Shown here: positions 62,501 through 64,000 of the stretch, piece by piece
Position numbering within the stretch: the first letter of the stretch is position 1
How the letters are laid out: each line of letters starts with the position of its first letter
DNA from: Ignavibacteria bacterium
GTDB taxonomy: Bacteria; Bacteroidota; Ignavibacteria; SZUA-365
Reading direction: 5' to 3'
Length of the DNA stretch: 64,000 nucleotides
Assembly: GCA_016720835.1 (NCBI GenBank)
Contig: JADKJW010000001.1
Coordinates: forward strand, 620,001 to 684,000
Program-made: the position numbers and the translations under genes
Notes under the pieces: generated by a model
Seen by the model: the letters and a program-made list of their open reading frames with translations, nothing else
Database searches by the model: none
Told to the model about the DNA's origin: nothing

Positions 62501-63316
62501 CTGCGAGTGGAGGGCCCCGATTCGGCCGATTTCACTTCCACTCCACCAGGCAATTTCTGGCTCCGGCCGCATTCGACCGAATTGGCCGTGATAGATTTCC
62601 GGCCCCGGTCGGAAGGCCGGAAGCAGGCCTCGGTTCGTTACACCTTCGCGGACGTGCGCCAGTACGATATTGTCGTCCCCCTGACCGGGGTTGCGGGCGC
62701 CTTCCCGCTCGAGTTCCGCCCGTCCACGGTGCTGTTCGACACCACGCGCGGCTCCGAAAGGTCGCAGGCGGAATTCTGGATACACAACATCTCGACGACG
62801 CCGCAGCGCATCGGAAAGTTCAACGGAGCCTCAGGACGCTATAATAGTTTTTCGTTCTCCGCGCCGTCGCAAAGCCTGCTGGCGCCCGGCGACTCCGCGC
62901 GGGTGACGGCGACGTTCCGCCCCGGCTGGCCGGGCTGGAATACGGCAACATACTGGATCTATCTCGGGAACGGAGGCGCGTTTCACGCCGATCTCAATCT
63001 CCGCGGCTTTGTCATCGACTATCCCTGGGCCGCCGATCATCCCGCCATGCCGCTCGGCATCCTCGGCAGTCCCTATCCGCAGCCCGCAGCCGACGCGGCC
63101 GTCATTCCGTTCTCCCTCGCGGCGTCATCGCACGTCACCCTCGCCGTGCATGACGCGCTCGGAAGGCGCGTGGCACTGCTCGCGGACTCCGACCTCCCGC
63201 CGGGCGAGCACACGCGCAGCCTCGACACGCGCGCCCTCACGCCCGGCGTGTACCTCGCGGTGCTTGAACTTGGGAACAGCATGCGACTGACGAAGACACT
63301 GGTTGTGCTTCGATAA
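59510..63316 (+). CDS. Secreted Ycf48-like propeller protein with anchor-D-type and T9SS domains
   Basis: 1268 residues. A signal peptide (TLALLLLLAGATTAQT) precedes a beta-propeller region (about 25-610) with about eleven BNR/Ycf48 turns of the S/T-x-D-G-G-x-T-W type (SDGGATW, TTDGGTTW, TADGGENW, STDAGASW). From about 620-1170 follow hydin/choice-of-anchor-D-like beta units (IANTGDTVMAAPALSIIGPD; VFTNTGTVPLRLFEQSITG). The end (SPYPQPAADAAVIPFSLAAS ... VHDALGRRVALL ... LTPGVYLAVLEL) is a T9SS type A sorting domain. ATG 59510 follows GGGGTGG. Binding function unknown; a surface or released protein. Confidence 0.87.
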   Translation: MGRIGYTLALLLLLAGATTAQTSWMAHTPDALKQQPLTGVACPDSMSIVVATSYGVILRSADRGATWANAPIAGLTGKAFLAISFADARHGMAAGALGNTARSSDGGATWTATPMSRTGATMWFRAVANPVPSIAVVAGDSGIIMTTRDAGDTWTRASSPVTARLYGISFPDTTVGYCCGAGGTILKSTDLGRSWVAQASSTARDLRAIHFTDRAHGYAVADWLVVKTTDGGTTWTPETGSGQAIFFRDSATGFAGSANTIIRTENSARSWSTVSSEAAAVDAGSGVVQAIAFGSNTFGAAVGDRGLVLLSTDGGRVWRLRSGPLQGFRPKGMQFPAVDRGYFVSYDSRVWRTDDSGTSWRRCPTVISSELVGASFQSRDSGWAIGMDGSAIHTADGGENWSVVRLPTFSTAAMTGIAFRDRSNGFVVGTTGEILRTRDGGATWSQQWSGCMTALRAVAWADHSCIVVAGDSGVLLRSTDEGERWQRVPIPMTRDIRSLSFIDAFTAYAAGAQGLCLRSTDAGASWHRLALPGDTTKYTGYAVAFADKEWGLFGGYGTATALETSDGAASWHEPGLWPFGMQPRLMRSACFPDPLHAVFALDDMQLFRAARPRAAGARISASSAAVGFGRATAGAVQQRALWIANTGDTVMAAPALSIIGPDAPEFRIVSFDRVPLPATASKHALLIEWRAGPAAAKSAVLRIEAPEASPSSVEIPLAAQSVQPLWTANATRMQYGDVGVGESVERTLVLTSQSSGPLPAPRPDLTGADASQFAIVGVTPDTIAPGGAAVVTVRCTPTREGRTVMAWLRFPESDIVAPLSTVSLEATGAVPKISTNKATVEFGMLVPGVYKLDSLVFTNTGTVPLRLFEQSITGTDSDVFRILEAASATIAPGRSSRVLLGCSTAIFERPVAQVDSTIAGGNDTPSRIRTYLHAFLHVRCNTAGTKVFDYQLNGGVIERGVRISPVAVSYDSTALLSMRSTSMNVENLSGVPQNFISLRVEGPDSADFTSTPPGNFWLRPHSTELAVIDFRPRSEGRKQASVRYTFADVRQYDIVVPLTGVAGAFPLEFRPSTVLFDTTRGSERSQAEFWIHNISTTPQRIGKFNGASGRYNSFSFSAPSQSLLAPGDSARVTATFRPGWPGWNTATYWIYLGNGGAFHADLNLRGFVIDYPWAADHPAMPLGILGSPYPQPAADAAVIPFSLAASSHVTLAVHDALGRRVALLADSDLPPGEHTRSLDTRALTPGVYLAVLELGNSMRLTKTLVVLR

Positions 63317-63458
63317 TCACGGAAGATGAAGAAAGGTGAAGGGAGAAGGTGAAGGAGAATTGAGAAGTGAAATGCGTGTAGCCCGGATCATTCACCTTCT
63401 CCTTCACCTTCTCCCTTCTCCCTTGCATTCTCTTCGTCTTCCCGCGAATGTTTTGTGG
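63317..63458. repeat. Purine-first inverted repeat between the Ycf48-like paralogues
   Basis: GAAAGGTGAAGGGAGAAGGTGAAGGAGAA (about 63331-63359) faces CACCTTCTCCTTCACCTTCTCCC (about 63391-63420); the two can form a long hairpin just after the stop codon. Confidence 0.88.
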
Positions 63459-63519
63459 CTTGCGAGTGGCTCTTGCACTCGCGAACTTGCGCAATCGCAC
63501 ACGCACTTCCGGGGTGGTC
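63459..63519 (+). repeat. Shared 60-base leader, copy 2
   Basis: Second copy of the element at 59449-59509, before ATG 63520. Nearly all differences keep or conserve the encoded residue if read in frame (for example ATC to CTT, GTC to CTC). Confidence 0.85.
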
Positions 63520-64000
63520 ATGGGACGCATTCGTTTCCAACTCACGGTATTCCTCTTGCTCACGGCTTCTGCACCCGGACAAATCGAGTGGCAGCGTGTC
63601 AGCGGCGCCTTCAGCGAATGGTCGCTGACGGCAGTCGCGTGCCCGGATTCCGAGAGCATCGTGGTTGCAACGAGCAGCAGGATCGTCCTGCGCAGCACTG
63701 ATCGCGGAGCATCCTGGCGCATGGCGAGCTGCTACGCCGGAGAAAAGAATGAATCCATGTACGCGCTGTCCTTCGCGGACGCGAAGCACGGCGTGGTGAC
63801 AGGGGACGCCGCCAAGGTGGCGATCACCACCGATGGCGGGGCGAGTTGGTCTCCGAAACAGATACAGGGAATTTCGTCCACCTTTCGCGCGGTCGCGCAC
63901 CCCGTTCCAAGCATCGCGATTATCGCGGGAGATAACGGCAGCATCCAATGCACGAGTGATGGCGGCCTCACGTGGACGAAAGGGGCGAGCCCGGTCAGCT
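63520..64000 (+). CDS. Second Ycf48-like propeller protein, cut by window edge
   Basis: 160 codons are visible, open to the edge. Signal peptide (LTVFLLLTASAPGQ) then propeller turns STDRGASW, TTDGGASW and TSDGGLTW with intervening ALSFADAKHGVV and AVAHPVPSIAIIAGDNG. These match the start of the preceding protein (e.g. AISFADARHGMAAG, AVANPVPSIAVVAGDSG), so the two are tandem paralogues. It probably ends in the same sorting domain outside the window. Confidence 0.88.
   Translation, partial: MGRIRFQLTVFLLLTASAPGQIEWQRVSGAFSEWSLTAVACPDSESIVVATSSRIVLRSTDRGASWRMASCYAGEKNESMYALSFADAKHGVVTGDAAKVAITTDGGASWSPKQIQGISSTFRAVAHPVPSIAIIAGDNGSIQCTSDGGLTWTKGASPVS

Noticed and set aside
1..64000. tRNA or rRNA genes
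   Set aside because: No cloverleaf with a GTTCRANNC-type T-loop plus acceptor pairing, and no rRNA-like conserved stretch, was found by eye.

Overview
GC-rich genomic DNA, probably from a member of the Bacteroidota/Chlorobiota (FCB) superphylum, perhaps an Ignavibacteria- or Kapabacteria-like lineage. This is an inference from three things. At least five secreted proteins end in a type IX secretion (T9SS) sorting domain. Several promoters fit TTG/TTTG-N19-20-TAnnTTTG. A PorE-like lipoprotein is present. No rRNA, tRNA, CRISPR array, prophage or transposase gene was seen.

Layout. 1-7.5 kb (minus): a heme operon, transcribed ccsA/hemX-like, hemA, hemC, hemD, hemE, hemN, hemH (hemH runs off the left edge). 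7.6-20 kb: nfu scaffold, TonB-like protein, two T9SS cargo proteins (DUF1349 and VWA), paaN, a POT transporter, photolyase with a small Cys-rich secreted protein, and DUF2461. 18.5-25.2 kb (minus): a signalling block with a PAS histidine kinase plus two receiver proteins, and a NarL-type regulator with a 1139-residue sensor kinase. 25.2-36 kb (plus): amrS, a flotillin, an aspartate-aminotransferase/PEPCK-HPrK-like fusion, a divergent PEPCK, DUF1697, a DUF4160-DUF2442 pair inserted beside a DUF1697 fragment, and ybaK. 36-45 kb: SlyD-like FKBP, a GxxExxY nuclease-like gene bounded by 31-bp inverted repeats, then DUF58, transglutaminase, a frameshifted secreted protein and MoxR. 46-56 kb (minus): T9SS cargo, a three-gene lipoprotein/outer-membrane operon including the PorE-like protein, another cargo protein, and a YadA-head/S74 chaperone protein. 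56.7-64 kb (plus): copZ-copA and two tandem Ycf48-like propeller proteins, the second cut by the right edge.

How the parts fit. The heme operon covers most steps from glutamyl-tRNA to heme. The 46-64 kb half is an envelope/secretion region. The DUF58-transglutaminase-MoxR group looks like an envelope-assembly chaperone module. The aminotransferase, its fused kinase-like domain and the next-door PEPCK suggest control of carbon flow at oxaloacetate/PEP.

The intergenic DNA is unusual. Many gaps begin with purine-rich, word-like repeats and end with pyrimidine-rich ones that are often their reverse complement. Structured palindromic repeats with compensatory stem changes also recur. The most interesting items are the aminotransferase-kinase fusion next to a divergent PEPCK, the inverted-repeat-bounded GxxExxY gene, the purine-first intergenic repeats, and the DUF4160-DUF2442 insertion.
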